Notes: generated by a model from the letters alone, not told the origin. 64,000 nucleotides of DNA from Anaerolineae bacterium (GCA_019637635.1 JAHBVI010000003.1:1-64000), one strand, 5' to 3'; numbered from the stretch's first letter, positions 17,138 through 25,707 are shown. Numbers and translations are program-made.

Positions 17138-18595
17138 ATGGACATTCTCCTTTCGCACGGTTATTTTATCGCCGAGGACGCCCACGAACAGCAAATTATG
17201 AAGCCATACCCCACGCTGGGGCTGCTCTACATCTCCTCCCACCTCAAAGCCAAAGGGTTTGCGGTGGATTTGTACGATACCACCTTCCAGACGATGGCCG
17301 ATTTTGTGGCCCATGTCCGGGAGACACGGCCGTCGCGCGTCGGCCTCTACTGCAATCTGATGACCAAACAAAACATCCTGCGCATGATGCCCGTCTGCCG
17401 TGAAGTGGGGGCGACTGTCATCCTGGGCGGCCCAGAGCCGGTGAGCTACGCTGCCGAATACCTGGCGCGCGGGGCGGACATCATCGTCAACGGCGAAGGG
17501 GAGTTGACGTTGGAAGAGTTGATACCCCATCTGGCGCGGCACGGCCGTAGTAACCTGCACACCATCCAGGGCATCCTCTTCCAGGACGATGACGGGCAAC
17601 TGGTCAAAACGGCGGTACGGCCGCAAATCAAAGACCTCTCCGCCCAACCCTGGCCTGACCGCGCCGCCATTGACATGCCCCGCTACCTGCACACCTGGAA
17701 AACCCATCACGGCCTGAGTTCCGTCTCCCTCATCACCGCCCGCGGCTGCCCCTACACCTGCACCTGGTGCAGCCACACCGTCTTCGGCCACAGCCACCGC
17801 CGCCGCTCAGTGGAAGACGTGGTCAACGAAGTCGCCTGGATTCAGGAAACCTACCGGCCCGACCAACTCTGGTATGCCGACGACGTGCTGACCATCGCCC
17901 CGCGCTGGTTCCTCAGCTACGCCGCCGAACTCAAAAAACGCGGCCTCCGTATCCCCTTTGAATGTATCAGCCGCCCGGACAGGCTAGACGCAGAAATCAT
18001 CACCGCCCTGGCCGAAATGGGCTGCGCCCGGCTCTGGCTTGGCTCGGAAAGCGGCTCGCAGCGCATGTTAGACGCCATGCAGCGCAAAACAACGGTAGAT
18101 GACTTGCTGGCGAAAAACAAAATGTTGCAAGATGCGGGCATTGAGGTGGGCATGTTCATTATGCTCGGCTACGCCGGGGAAGAGGTGCATGATATTGAGG
18201 CCACGGCCGATTACCTGAAACAGTCTAACCCCGATATTTTCCTGACAACGGTGGCCTATCCCATCAAAGGTACCGCCTTTTATGAGGAAGTGGCCGACCG
18301 GGTGACAACGCCGCTGGATTGGGACGGCCGTACCGACCGGGATTTGCAGGTAAACGGCCGTTACTCCCGCCAATTTTACGACCACGCCACCCGCTGGCTG
18401 GTGAACGAAGTAAATTTACATAAAGCACGGAAATCGAGGGAACGCAACCCTTTCCGCCTGGGCAAACTTTTCCTCAACGCCCAACGCGGCCGTTTGGGAA
18501 TGCGCCTGACCCAACGCCAACGCGAAAACGGCCGTACCCCCGACGCCAGCGGTCGCGGCTGGCCCGCCGAAGAGCGGGCGGCGGATGCCTGGTAA
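17138..18595 (+). CDS. B12-binding domain radical SAM protein
   Basis: This 485-residue protein has an N-terminal cobalamin-binding Rossmann-type domain (about residues 1-140, with MKPYPTLGLLYISSHL and NGEGELTLEELIP) and a central radical SAM domain. The [4Fe-4S] motif CPYTCTWC lies near residues 203-210 in the context ITARGCPYTCTWCSHTVFG. The family includes methylases and ring-forming enzymes acting on lipids, natural products and sugars. Position at the end of the polysaccharide locus suggests a glycan or lipid substrate, but this is inference. The C-terminal 60 residues are basic. A perfect 24-bp hairpin follows the stop. Confidence 0.88.
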   Translation: MDILLSHGYFIAEDAHEQQIMKPYPTLGLLYISSHLKAKGFAVDLYDTTFQTMADFVAHVRETRPSRVGLYCNLMTKQNILRMMPVCREVGATVILGGPEPVSYAAEYLARGADIIVNGEGELTLEELIPHLARHGRSNLHTIQGILFQDDDGQLVKTAVRPQIKDLSAQPWPDRAAIDMPRYLHTWKTHHGLSSVSLITARGCPYTCTWCSHTVFGHSHRRRSVEDVVNEVAWIQETYRPDQLWYADDVLTIAPRWFLSYAAELKKRGLRIPFECISRPDRLDAEIITALAEMGCARLWLGSESGSQRMLDAMQRKTTVDDLLAKNKMLQDAGIEVGMFIMLGYAGEEVHDIEATADYLKQSNPDIFLTTVAYPIKGTAFYEEVADRVTTPLDWDGRTDRDLQVNGRYSRQFYDHATRWLVNEVNLHKARKSRERNPFRLGKLFLNAQRGRLGMRLTQRQRENGRTPDASGRGWPAEERAADAW

Positions 18596-18599
18596 GGGC

Positions 18600-18655
18600 G
18601 GTAATCGGTGAACGGTAATCGGTCATCAGTAACCGATTACCGTTCACCGATTACC
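18600..18655. repeat. Perfect 24-bp tandem-unit hairpin, GGTAATCG units
   Basis: The left arm 18600-18623 (two GGTAATCGGT units around GAAC) pairs without mismatch with 18632-18655; the loop is 8 bases. It lies between the radical SAM gene and the methyltransferase at 18666. The same unit recurs at 54415-54484 and 63772-63858. Confidence 0.9.
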
Positions 18656-18665
18656 GATAACCGTT

Positions 18666-19490
18666 ATGAACCCCTCCGCCTTCGACGCCTTCGCCCCCAC
18701 CTACGACGCCGACTTTACCCACACGCGCCTGGGCCAACTGCTGCGGCAGCGGGTGTGGCGGGTGTTGGGGCAGCAGTTCCACGCCGGGCAGTACGTCCTG
18801 GAACTGGCCTGCGGCACCGGCGAAGATGCCGTCTGGCTGGCGCAGCAAGGCGTACACGTCACTGCCACTGATGGATCGCCGGAAATGGTACACGTCACGG
18901 CCGTGAAAGCCGAACAAGCCGGTGTAAGTGATCGGGTTACGGCCGTAACCCTTTCCCTACAAGAGATTGCCGGAGAGCGTAATCCGTATGCCGTAATCCG
19001 TAACCCGATCACGGATCACGAATCACCGATTACGAGTTACGACGGCGTTCTAAGCAACTTCGGCGGCCTGAACACCACCAACGACTGGCGACCATTGGCC
19101 GAAAGCCTGGCCCGGCTGGTGAAACCGGGCGGCAAGGTGGTGTTGGTGGTGATGGGGCCATGGTGCCCCTGGGAAGCGGGCTGGCATCTGGCGCATGGAG
19201 AGTGGGGTACGGCCGTGCGTCGTTTCCGCCCCTCAGCCTCTGCCCATATTGGCGGCAGCGCCATCCCCATCTGGTATCCCTCGGCGCGGCGGCTGCGCCG
19301 GGAATTTGCCCCCTGGTTCCACCACCTGTATACCGAAAGCCTGGGCCTATGGCTGCCCCCCAGCTACCTGGGCCACCTGGTCGAACGTTGGCCCCGCCTC
19401 TTCACCCGCCTGAACCAATGGGAACGCCATACCGCCCGCCTCACGGGCGGTTGGGGCGACCACTACATCCTGGCCTTGCAAAAAATGTGA
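18666..19490 (+). CDS. Class I methyltransferase carrying an in-frame hairpin insert
   Basis: This 274-residue SAM-dependent methyltransferase has motif I LELACGTGEDAVWLA near residue 45, motif II region VTATDGSPEMV and the typical GVLSNFGGLNTTND segment. Between VTLSLQEIAG and YDGVLSNFGG lies about 22 residues of unusual sequence (ERNPYAVIRNPITD and onward). They are encoded exactly by a tandem-unit hairpin of the intergenic GTAATCCG type (18978-19041). Related enzymes have only a short loop there. The insertion keeps the frame, so the enzyme may still work. It lies 11 bases downstream of another hairpin and reads in the same direction as the polysaccharide locus. Confidence 0.85.
   Translation: MNPSAFDAFAPTYDADFTHTRLGQLLRQRVWRVLGQQFHAGQYVLELACGTGEDAVWLAQQGVHVTATDGSPEMVHVTAVKAEQAGVSDRVTAVTLSLQEIAGERNPYAVIRNPITDHESPITSYDGVLSNFGGLNTTNDWRPLAESLARLVKPGGKVVLVVMGPWCPWEAGWHLAHGEWGTAVRRFRPSASAHIGGSAIPIWYPSARRLRREFAPWFHHLYTESLGLWLPPSYLGHLVERWPRLFTRLNQWERHTARLTGGWGDHYILALQKM
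18978..19041. repeat. Tandem-unit hairpin inside a coding sequence
   Basis: CGTAATCCGTATGCCGTAAT-type units are followed by imperfect complementary units (CGATTACGAGTTACG). The whole element is translated as part of the methyltransferase at 18666 without a stop. Confidence 0.85.
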
Positions 19491-19611
19491 GGAGTCGTGC
19501 CCATATAGTTTATCGGGCTGGCGTCTGCTACAATAGTTGCCATGCACAAACAATTTATATGGTGCAGGCATAAACCAGGCTATTTGTTTACCACGCAAAA
19601 GCAGGGCAAAC

Positions 19612-20247
19612 ATGACCGTTTTAAGTAAAGAAGAAGTCATACACATATTCACCCACCAACTGCCGGAAATACTGGATGAATATCCCGATCTGGAACCACA
19701 GTTGTACCATGTTTTCCTGAAGACCTTTGCCCGCAAGGAAGAAGTGGCGGCTGTACAGCAGGAAATGGCCGAGTTTCGTGAAGAAACCCGCGAAGATTTT
19801 GCGTTGGTGCGCACCGAAATGCGAGAAGGTTTTGAGCAGGTTGATCAGCGGTTTGAGCAACTACATGCTGAGATGCGCCAGGGGTTCGAGGAAGTGTATC
19901 GGCGCATAGACCAGTTGGGCGCCCGGTGGGGTATTCGCAGCGAGTCGCTTTTCCGGGAGACAATGCTTACCATTCTGGAAAAGAGTTTTGCAGCCAAGGT
20001 GGAAACCCGCGACATTGAAGGGGAGCAGTTTGACCTTATTATCACCAACGGTTATCACATTCTGGTGGAGATTGCTGCCAGCGCGCCCCCTCATATCGTC
20101 CAGCGTTTGCAGCGTAAACGCGAACTATATGCCCGCACAACCGGCGTGGAACCAACACGTTTTATCTTTGCGGTGGCTTCCATTCACAGCCGCCGGGCGC
20201 AGGCACTACGGGATGCCGGTTTTGAGGTCGTGGAACCTGAGGAATAA
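19612..20247 (+). CDS. DUF3782-type coiled-coil/PD-(D/E)XK-like protein
   Basis: This 211-residue protein has an N-terminal helical part, a coiled coil with spaced repeats (REETREDFALVRTEMREGFE, then QVDQRFEQLHAEMRQGFEEV), and a C-terminal alpha/beta domain. That domain holds EGEQFDLIITNGYHILVEIA, matching the D...ExK-like core of restriction-endonuclease-fold proteins, although the final Lys of ExK is not evident. Such DUF3782 genes are numerous in Chloroflexota and Cyanobacteria and their job is unknown. The ATG at 19612 fits the family start. No ACGGCCGT octamer occurs in the gene, unlike most neighbours, which hints at later arrival. Confidence 0.75.
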   Translation: MTVLSKEEVIHIFTHQLPEILDEYPDLEPQLYHVFLKTFARKEEVAAVQQEMAEFREETREDFALVRTEMREGFEQVDQRFEQLHAEMRQGFEEVYRRIDQLGARWGIRSESLFRETMLTILEKSFAAKVETRDIEGEQFDLIITNGYHILVEIAASAPPHIVQRLQRKRELYARTTGVEPTRFIFAVASIHSRRAQALRDAGFEVVEPEE

Positions 20248-20304
20248 TTCAGTGGGCGCGACCAAAATTGATAATCGCCCAATTACCCAATTACTCAATA
20301 ACCT

Positions 20305-21747
20305 CTAATAGGCGCGGCCGAAGATGGCCTGGCGGGTGGCCGGTTGGCCGGTGTAAAAACAGACGCCTTCGCCGCCGGGTTGGGCCAGGGGGAAGCAGCG
20401 AATGGTGGCTTTGGTTTCCTCTTTGACGCGGGTTTCCTCGGCGTCGCTGCCCGCCCACCAGACGCGAGCAAATCCGGTGGACACGGCCGTCTTAAAATCC
20501 TCATAGTTGGTTACATCGTGGGTGTTCTCGTCGCGGAAGCGGGTGGCTTTGGCCAGCATATTCTGTTGAATGTCCGCCAGCAGCGCCGTTACCGTGTGCG
20601 CCAGCCCATCTTGGGACACAAACTGTTTGCCTTCCTTGCCGGGCACATCACGCCGGGCCAGGGCTACGGAATTGTTTTCCACGTCACGGGGGCCAATTTC
20701 CAGGCGCAGCGGCACGCCGCGCAGTTCCCAATCATTAAACTTGTAACCGGGCGTCAGGTTTTCGCGGTCATCCACTTTCACGCGCACCCCGGCGTTGGTG
20801 AGTTCTTGTTGGATGCGGTGGGTGGCGGTGAGTACGGCCGTTTTGTCTTCATCTTTGCGGTAAATGGGCACCATCACTACCTGGTATGGCGCTAACCGGG
20901 GCGGCAGCATCAGGCCGTTGTCATCCCCATGCGTCATAATGATGGCCCCCACAAAGCGGGTGCTGAGACCCCAGGATGTGGTCCAGCAATGCTGCAATTC
21001 GTTGTTGGTATCCAGATATTGAATATCAAATGCCCGCGCAAAGTTCTGCCCCAGATTGTGCGAAGTGCCGGATTGCAGCGCCTTGCCATCGCCCATCATG
21101 GCTTCGATAGTCAACGTCTGATCGGCCCCGGCAAACCGTTCCATCGCCGATTTTTCGCCGGGAATGACGGGTACGGCCGCTTCATTCACGGCAAAATCGG
21201 TGTACACGTCCAGCATCATCCGGGTGCGCTCGTCCGCTTCGGCGGCGGTGGCGTGGGCGGTGTGCCCTTCCTGCCAGAAAAATTCCAACGTGCGCAGGAA
21301 TAACTTGGTGCGCAGTTCCCAGCGCACCACGCTGTTCCAAAGGTTGATGAGAATGGGCAGGTCGCGGTAGCTCTGCACCCAATTGGCGTAGGCGTGGCCG
21401 ATCATTGTCTCTGAGGTGGGGCGCACCACAATCGGCTCGGCCAACTCCTGCCCGCCGCCATGCGTCACCACCGCCAGTTCGGGGGCAAAACCTTCCACGT
21501 GCTGCGCCTCTTTCTGCAAAAAGCTCATGGGGATGAACATGGGGAAACCGGCATTTTGCACGCCGGTGGCCTTGAAGCGCCGGTCGAGCGCCGCCTGGAT
21601 GTTTTCCCACAGCGCCCAGCCATACGGCTTCACAATCATCGTGCCGCGCACCGGGCCATAATCGGCCAGATCGGCCTTCAACACCAGCGAGTTGTACCAC
21701 TCGTTGTAATCTTCAGAACGGGAAATGAGTTTGTCTTTGTCAGCCAT
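20305..21747 (-). CDS. proS: Prolyl-tRNA synthetase, archaeal/eukaryotic type
   Basis: This 480-residue class II aminoacyl-tRNA synthetase charges tRNA-Pro. Motif 2 appears as RWELRTKLFLRTLEFFWQEG and motif 3 as TSWGLSTRFVGAIIMTHGD. The C-terminus has the anticodon-binding domain and an extra C-terminal zinc-type domain ending GEGVCFYTGQPATRQAIFGR. It lacks the long editing insertion of the common bacterial ProS, so it is the shorter type 3 form, which is known from several bacterial phyla. Start at the ATG at 21747; an upstream in-frame extension would run into the 69-bp hairpin. That hairpin sits immediately 5' of the gene. Confidence 0.95.
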   Translation of the reverse strand: MADKDKLISRSEDYNEWYNSLVLKADLADYGPVRGTMIVKPYGWALWENIQAALDRRFKATGVQNAGFPMFIPMSFLQKEAQHVEGFAPELAVVTHGGGQELAEPIVVRPTSETMIGHAYANWVQSYRDLPILINLWNSVVRWELRTKLFLRTLEFFWQEGHTAHATAAEADERTRMMLDVYTDFAVNEAAVPVIPGEKSAMERFAGADQTLTIEAMMGDGKALQSGTSHNLGQNFARAFDIQYLDTNNELQHCWTTSWGLSTRFVGAIIMTHGDDNGLMLPPRLAPYQVVMVPIYRKDEDKTAVLTATHRIQQELTNAGVRVKVDDRENLTPGYKFNDWELRGVPLRLEIGPRDVENNSVALARRDVPGKEGKQFVSQDGLAHTVTALLADIQQNMLAKATRFRDENTHDVTNYEDFKTAVSTGFARVWWAGSDAEETRVKEETKATIRCFPLAQPGGEGVCFYTGQPATRQAIFGRAY

Positions 21748-21760
21748 GTATTGTCTTTTA

Positions 21761-21829
21761 GTAGTGCCAGGCACAGGGCAGGACGATCCTGGTCAACCAA
21801 AGCATCAATGCCCTGTGCCTGGCACTGCC
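21761..21829. repeat. 69-bp hairpin, family A copy 1
   Basis: GTAGTGCCAGGCACAGGGCA and its complement TGCCCTGTGCCTGGCACTGC flank a 30-base centre containing GGTCAACCAA. Three more copies occur at 48301, 53681 and 57924. All are intergenic and beside minus-strand genes. Confidence 0.92.
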
Positions 21830-21951
21830 ATCTTTCAGGTTTGTGCGAAGGAGAAGTATAACAATCCCCCAGAGGGGCGTCAAAACAGCATAAAGGAGAT
21901 GGGTATTCTGTGAAATTTTCGTTTGAAGTGGGGGGTAATTCTTAAAAATGC

Positions 21952-21980
21952 TTGCCATCTCCTTTGGATTGCTTTAACAT
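21952..21980 (+). promoter_or_regulatory. Candidate sigma-A promoter for the 64-residue gene
   Basis: TTGCCA (21952-21957) and TAACAT (21975-21980) are 17 bases apart and point at the gene at 22072. Transcription would start near 21987, giving a leader of about 85 bases. Confidence 0.5.
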
Positions 21981-21992
21981 GCGTGTTTATCA

Positions 21993-22039
21993 CCTCTGGT
22001 AGCAGAGGCGAGTAATATCTTTGCTAGGCTTCTCTCGCC
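21993..22039 (+). promoter_or_regulatory. Structured leader with alternative hairpins
   Basis: CCTCTG-GTAG-CAGAGG (21993-22008) overlaps a longer pairing of AGGCGAG (22006-22012) with CTCGCCT (22033-22039). Because they share bases, only one can fully form at a time. The layout resembles a cis-acting regulatory leader, but no known riboswitch class is recognised. Confidence 0.35.
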
Positions 22040-22071
22040 TGGACATTTCAATATAAGGAAGGAAGATAATC

Positions 22072-22266
22072 ATGGCTTATAGTGTAAAGAATTCCAAAGG
22101 CAGTACGTATTTTCTACACAAGCGGGACACGACGTTGAAAAACGGCCGTACCCAAACCATCTACTTTTTTGCCAAAGAAGTGAAAGATGGTGCTTTGGAT
22201 GCCTTGCCCGCCGGGTATCAGGTATCTGAGAGCAAGAATGGCTTGCCGGTCTTGAAAAAGGCCTAG
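22072..22266 (+). CDS. Conserved 64-residue protein of unknown function
   Basis: This is a small basic protein beginning MAYSVKNSKGSTYFLHKRD and ending ESKNGLPVLKKA. A central NGRTQTIYFFAKEVKDGALD precedes the motif LPAGYQVSE. The pattern YFLH...TIYFFAKE...LPAGY is one I recognise from many small hypothetical proteins of Chloroflexota and other bacteria, with no assigned function. It has a strong AAGGAAGGAAG ribosome site, its own candidate promoter and structured leader upstream, and a clean terminator downstream. It is therefore an independent, probably well-expressed unit. Basic charge and compact size would suit nucleic-acid binding, but that is a guess. Confidence 0.85.
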   Translation: MAYSVKNSKGSTYFLHKRDTTLKNGRTQTIYFFAKEVKDGALDALPAGYQVSESKNGLPVLKKA

Positions 22267-22288
22267 TCGTTCCTGTTTTTTTGTTGAT

Positions 22289-22320
22289 AGCCCCAACCTG
22301 GTTGTTGGGGCTTTTTGTTT
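22289..22320 (+). terminator. Factor-independent terminator
   Basis: AGCCCCAAC pairs with GTTGGGGCT around a 6-base loop, followed by a T-rich tail. It lies 23 bases after the stop of the 64-residue gene. This is the clearest classical terminator in the window. Confidence 0.9.
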
Positions 22321-22328
22321 TCTGGTGA

Positions 22329-22361
22329 AGATTGGTTCAATCTTCAAGATCGAACCAATCT
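22329..22361. repeat. 33-bp hairpin, family B copy 1
   Basis: AGATTGGTTCAATCT, a 3-base loop and AGATCGAACCAATCT form the hairpin. The other copy (52449-52481) has the same 15-base arms, with one base change here, and the same loop length. Confidence 0.85.
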
Positions 22362-22365
22362 AAAA

Positions 22366-23664
22366 ATGCAGATGGTTTCTTCTTTTATCGAGATAGATAA
22401 GGCATCACATTTCCCTTTGCAAAATTTACCCTGGGGGGTGTTTAGTTTACAGGACGACGGCCGTCCGCGTATCGGCACGCGGCTGGGTGCCTGGGTGGTG
22501 GATGTGGCGGCTTTGCAGGCTCATGGGTTGTTTGACGGGCCATTGCTGCGGGGTACGGCCGTGTTTGACCAACCCGCGCTCAATTCCTTCATGGCGCTGG
22601 GCACAGCCGCCTGGAATGAGGCCCGCGCCACCCTGCAAACGCTGTTGGCGGCGGACACGCCCACGCTGCGTGACAATGCCGAACTGCGGTCGCAGGTATT
22701 CCACCCCCTGGCGGATGTCATCATGCACCTGCCAGCAGCCATTGGCGACTACACCGATTTTTACGCCTCGGAATACCACGCCGCCAACGTGGGCAAAATG
22801 TTCCGCCCCGATGATGCGCCGCTGCTGCCGAATTGGAAACAGTTGCCGGTGGGCTATCACGGCCGTGCCAGTTCCATTGTGTTGAGCGGGGCAGAGGTGA
22901 TACGGCCGTGTGGTCAAATTCTGCCCCCCGGTGCTGCCGCCCCCATCTTTGCGCCCACGGCCGAACTGGATTTTGAACTGGAAATGGGCTTTTTCATCGG
23001 CCCCGGCAATGCCTTAGGGCAACCCGTTTCGGTGAATCAGGCAGAGGAACATATCTTTGGCCTGGTGTTGGTGAATGATTGGAGCGCCCGCGATATTCAG
23101 CGGTGGGAATACCGCCCACTTGGCCCCTTTCTGGCTAAGAATTTTGCCACCTCCATTTCGCCCTGGGTGGTGACGCTGGCGGCGTTACGGCCGTTTCGGT
23201 CCCCCGGCCCCACCCAAGACCCCAATCCACTGCCTTACCTGCAAACGGCCAGTACCACGTTTGACATTCAACTAGAAGTGTCGCTGAAAAGTGCGCGCAT
23301 GGAAGCGCCGCTGGTCATCAGCCGCAGTAATATGCGCCACCTGTACTGGAACATGGCCCAAATGGTGGCCCACCACACCATCACCGGCTGCAACCTGCGC
23401 CCCGGCGACTTGCTGGCGACGGGCACCATCAGCGGGCCAACGGCCGATTCGTGCGGCAGCCTGTTGGAACTGGCCTGGCGGGGAAGCAAACCGCTCACTC
23501 TGCCTACCGGCGAAACGCGCACTTTTTTGCAGGATGGTGACGAACTGATCATCACCGGTTGGGCGCAAAGGGATGGCTATCGCGTGGGGCTGGGGGAGGT
23601 ATATGGCCGGGTCACGGCCGTTGCCGCCCCTCTTGCCCCTCGTTCCACGCTCCGCGTGGAATGA
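22366..23664 (+). CDS. Fumarylacetoacetase-like hydrolase
   Basis: This 432-residue protein has the two-domain build of fumarylacetoacetase, which splits fumarylacetoacetate into fumarate and acetoacetate at the end of tyrosine degradation. The N-terminal domain is followed by the metal and active-site region DYTDFYASEYHAANVGKMFR, VGYHGRASSIV, ELDFELEMGFF and VLVNDWSARDIQ. These provide the expected Asp, Glu and His ligands. The length matches full FAH rather than the shorter FahD-type enzymes. No homogentisate or other tyrosine-pathway gene is nearby, so the pathway is not confirmed. ATGs at 22366 and 22372 are both possible, directly after a hairpin. Confidence 0.88.
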   Translation: MQMVSSFIEIDKASHFPLQNLPWGVFSLQDDGRPRIGTRLGAWVVDVAALQAHGLFDGPLLRGTAVFDQPALNSFMALGTAAWNEARATLQTLLAADTPTLRDNAELRSQVFHPLADVIMHLPAAIGDYTDFYASEYHAANVGKMFRPDDAPLLPNWKQLPVGYHGRASSIVLSGAEVIRPCGQILPPGAAAPIFAPTAELDFELEMGFFIGPGNALGQPVSVNQAEEHIFGLVLVNDWSARDIQRWEYRPLGPFLAKNFATSISPWVVTLAALRPFRSPGPTQDPNPLPYLQTASTTFDIQLEVSLKSARMEAPLVISRSNMRHLYWNMAQMVAHHTITGCNLRPGDLLATGTISGPTADSCGSLLELAWRGSKPLTLPTGETRTFLQDGDELIITGWAQRDGYRVGLGEVYGRVTAVAAPLAPRSTLRVE

Positions 23665-23745
23665 CCAGTTCGACGCTCCGCGTCGAAAGGGACGCTGAGC
23701 GTCCCAGCAGATGTTTCCACGCAGAGCGTAGAAACGAGAGTTTGT
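23638..23745. repeat. Cluster of three nested hairpins after the hydrolase gene
   Basis: CGTTCCACGCTCCGCGTGGA, TTCGACGCTCCGCGTCGAA and GGGACGCTGAGCGTCCC follow one another, and a distal GTTTCCACGCAGAGCG segment echoes the first. The first hairpin overlaps the last codons of the hydrolase. Confidence 0.75.
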
Positions 23746-23763
23746 CTGGATGGTTGCCCTATT

Positions 23764-24885
23764 TTAATTGTTAAGCGGCAGCGTGAAGGAGAAGGTGCTG
23801 CCACTGCCGGGGCCAGGACTGACGGCCGTCAACTCTCCCCCCATGGCCCAAATAAGATGCCGGGCAATGGTCAGGCCAATGCCGCTGCCGCCGCTGGTGC
23901 GGGCGCGGGAAGGGTCTACCCGGTAAAAACGCTCAAACACATAGGGCAGCGCCTCTGCCGGAATGCCCACCCCCGTGTCGGTAACGTCGAGTTGGGCCAG
24001 GTGGGGCAGCCGGTGTAGATGCAGGGTGACACGGCCGTCCGGCGGCGTATACCGCAGAGCATTACTCACCAGATTCAACAGCACTTGCGTCACCCGATCC
24101 GGATCCGCGTAGACGGTTACGGCCGTGTCCGGCGCTTCTACGGCCAGCGTAATCTGCCCGGCCTGGGCGGTCGGCAGCAGGCTGGTTTGCACCTGCCGCG
24201 CCAGTTCCGCCAGATCAAACGGCCGTAATTGCAGCAAAATTTGCCCCGCTTCCACCCGCGATAGCTGGTGAATATCCTCCACCAGCCGCCCCATCCGGTC
24301 TATTTCTTGCAGCATCCAGCCAAACGTTTCCTCGTTGGCGGCAAACAGGCCATCTTGCAGCCCTTCCAGATACCCTTTCAGCCCGGTCAGCGGCGTGCGC
24401 AGTTCGTGGGAAATGTTGGCCAGCAGCGCCACCCGCTGCTGCTCCACCTGGGCCAGGGAAGCGGCCATCTCGTTAAAATTGTGTACCAGTTGGGCCATGG
24501 CCTCGCCGCTGTTGGTGGGGATGGTCACGCGCTCATCGTAACGGCCGTCGGCAATGCGGCGGCTGCTGTTCGCCATCTGGCGCAGGGGCATAATGAGGGT
24601 GCGCCATAGCAGCAGGCTGGAAGCCACGCCGGCGGTAATGGCCGCCAGTGCGGCCACCGCCACCGACCAGCCCACGGCCTGGCGAAACGCCGCCACCAGC
24701 GCCGCTTCCACGGCGGCCAACTGGGCCTGGTCAGGGCCAAGCGGCCGCAGCAGGGCATGGATGATGCCGGCGGCGGCATAGCGGCTGATCCCCCAGGTCG
24801 CCAGCAGCATCACGGCCACGCCCACCAGCGCCACCAGGAATTGTGTGGCGATGAGCCGCCACCGCAGTCGTTTGTGCCAGGGCAT
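23764..24885 (-). CDS. Sensor histidine kinase
   Basis: This 373-residue membrane kinase has a membrane helix at about residues 12-35, a short extracytoplasmic part, and a second helix near residues 70-93. A HAMP linker follows (MPLRQMANSSRRIADG). The dimerisation/phospho-acceptor segment ANISHELRTPLTGLKGYLEG carries the His, and the ATPase domain has N-box LLNLVSNALRYT and G-boxes VTDTGVGIP and GGSGIGLTIA. The sensor domain is small, so the signal may be sensed in or near the membrane. It follows its response regulator with a TGATG overlap, a coupled two-component pair of the BaeSR/MprAB kind. The target genes are unknown. Confidence 0.92.
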   Translation of the reverse strand: MPWHKRLRWRLIATQFLVALVGVAVMLLATWGISRYAAAGIIHALLRPLGPDQAQLAAVEAALVAAFRQAVGWSVAVAALAAITAGVASSLLLWRTLIMPLRQMANSSRRIADGRYDERVTIPTNSGEAMAQLVHNFNEMAASLAQVEQQRVALLANISHELRTPLTGLKGYLEGLQDGLFAANEETFGWMLQEIDRMGRLVEDIHQLSRVEAGQILLQLRPFDLAELARQVQTSLLPTAQAGQITLAVEAPDTAVTVYADPDRVTQVLLNLVSNALRYTPPDGRVTLHLHRLPHLAQLDVTDTGVGIPAEALPYVFERFYRVDPSRARTSGGSGIGLTIARHLIWAMGGELTAVSPGPGSGSTFSFTLPLNN

Positions 24886-25595
24886 CAGGTTTGTTTGGGG
24901 TCTATGAACTTGTAGCCGATGCCGCGAATGGTTTCAATCATGGGCGCGTCGGTTTGCTCTTGCAGTTTGCGCCGCACCTGGCCTACATACACGTCCACTA
25001 CCCGGTCATTGCCGTAAAAGCTGCTGCCCCATACCTGCGTCAGCAGTTGGTCGCGGGTGAGTACCCGCCCGGCGCTGGCGGCCAACGCCCAGAGTACCTG
25101 AAATTCGGTGACGGTGAGGTCTAACGGCCGTTCCGCCACCAGCGCCTCGTGGCTGTCCAGGTCAATCACCAGGTGAGCGAACCGCAGCGTGTGGTCTTGA
25201 CGGCTGCCGCCGACATCCCGCTGCCGCCGTAAAATGGCTTCCACCCGCGCCACCATTTCGCGCGGGCTAAATGGTTTGGTCAGGTAATCGTCGGCCCCCA
25301 GGCGCAGCCCGGCCACGCGGTCGGCCTCTTCGCCGCGTGCGGTGAGCATGAGAATGTAGACATCGGAGCTTTCGCGCAGGCGGGCCGCCACCTCCATGCC
25401 ATCCATGCCCGGCAGGTTCAAATCCAACACCACCAGGTCTGGTGGGGTGCTGAGAGCCAGGGTGAGGGCGTCACGGCCGTTGTCCACACAGGTGACGCTA
25501 AACCCGGCGCTTTCCAGGTAGGTCTGCACAATTTTGCGGATACTGGCCTCGTCTTCTACCACCAGAATTTTCGGTTTAGCCATCATGTTACCCAT
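24885..25595 (-). CDS. OmpR-family response regulator
   Basis: This 236-residue regulator has a receiver domain (ILVVEDEASIR, phospho-acceptor in LVVLDLNLPGMDG, Lys in YLTKPFSPRE) and a winged-helix DNA-binding domain (DRVVDVYVGQVRRKLQ, IRGIGYKFI). It is the first gene of a two-gene unit with the kinase at 23764. The ORF begins with a cluster of possible starts (25595, 25586 and 25583), and the exact one cannot be fixed. It diverges from the persulfide dioxygenase gene, so control of that gene is possible but not shown. Confidence 0.93.
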   Translation of the reverse strand: MGNMMAKPKILVVEDEASIRKIVQTYLESAGFSVTCVDNGRDALTLALSTPPDLVVLDLNLPGMDGMEVAARLRESSDVYILMLTARGEEADRVAGLRLGADDYLTKPFSPREMVARVEAILRRQRDVGGSRQDHTLRFAHLVIDLDSHEALVAERPLDLTVTEFQVLWALAASAGRVLTRDQLLTQVWGSSFYGNDRVVDVYVGQVRRKLQEQTDAPMIETIRGIGYKFIDPKQT

Positions 25596-25707
25596 TATAT
25601 CTCTGATGAATCCAGAAGGCGGCGGCCGCCTTACCGATTCATTACAAATCCCATATTCAGGTTTTACGCGGCAATGTTATACTGACGAGTATATGTGAAA
25701 AAAGATG

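Noticed and set aside
18600..18665. Repeated units suggesting a CRISPR array
   Set aside because: Units are 8-10 bp, directly adjacent and arranged as two complementary arms. There are no unique spacers and no cas genes.
20270..20306. AATTACCC units after the DUF3782 gene as a full hairpin
   Set aside because: Only one arm is present, with no complementary units nearby, so I did not list it as a hairpin repeat.
22327..22361. GGTTCAATC resembling a tRNA T-loop
   Set aside because: It is part of a 33-bp hairpin found twice. No acceptor or anticodon stems surround it.
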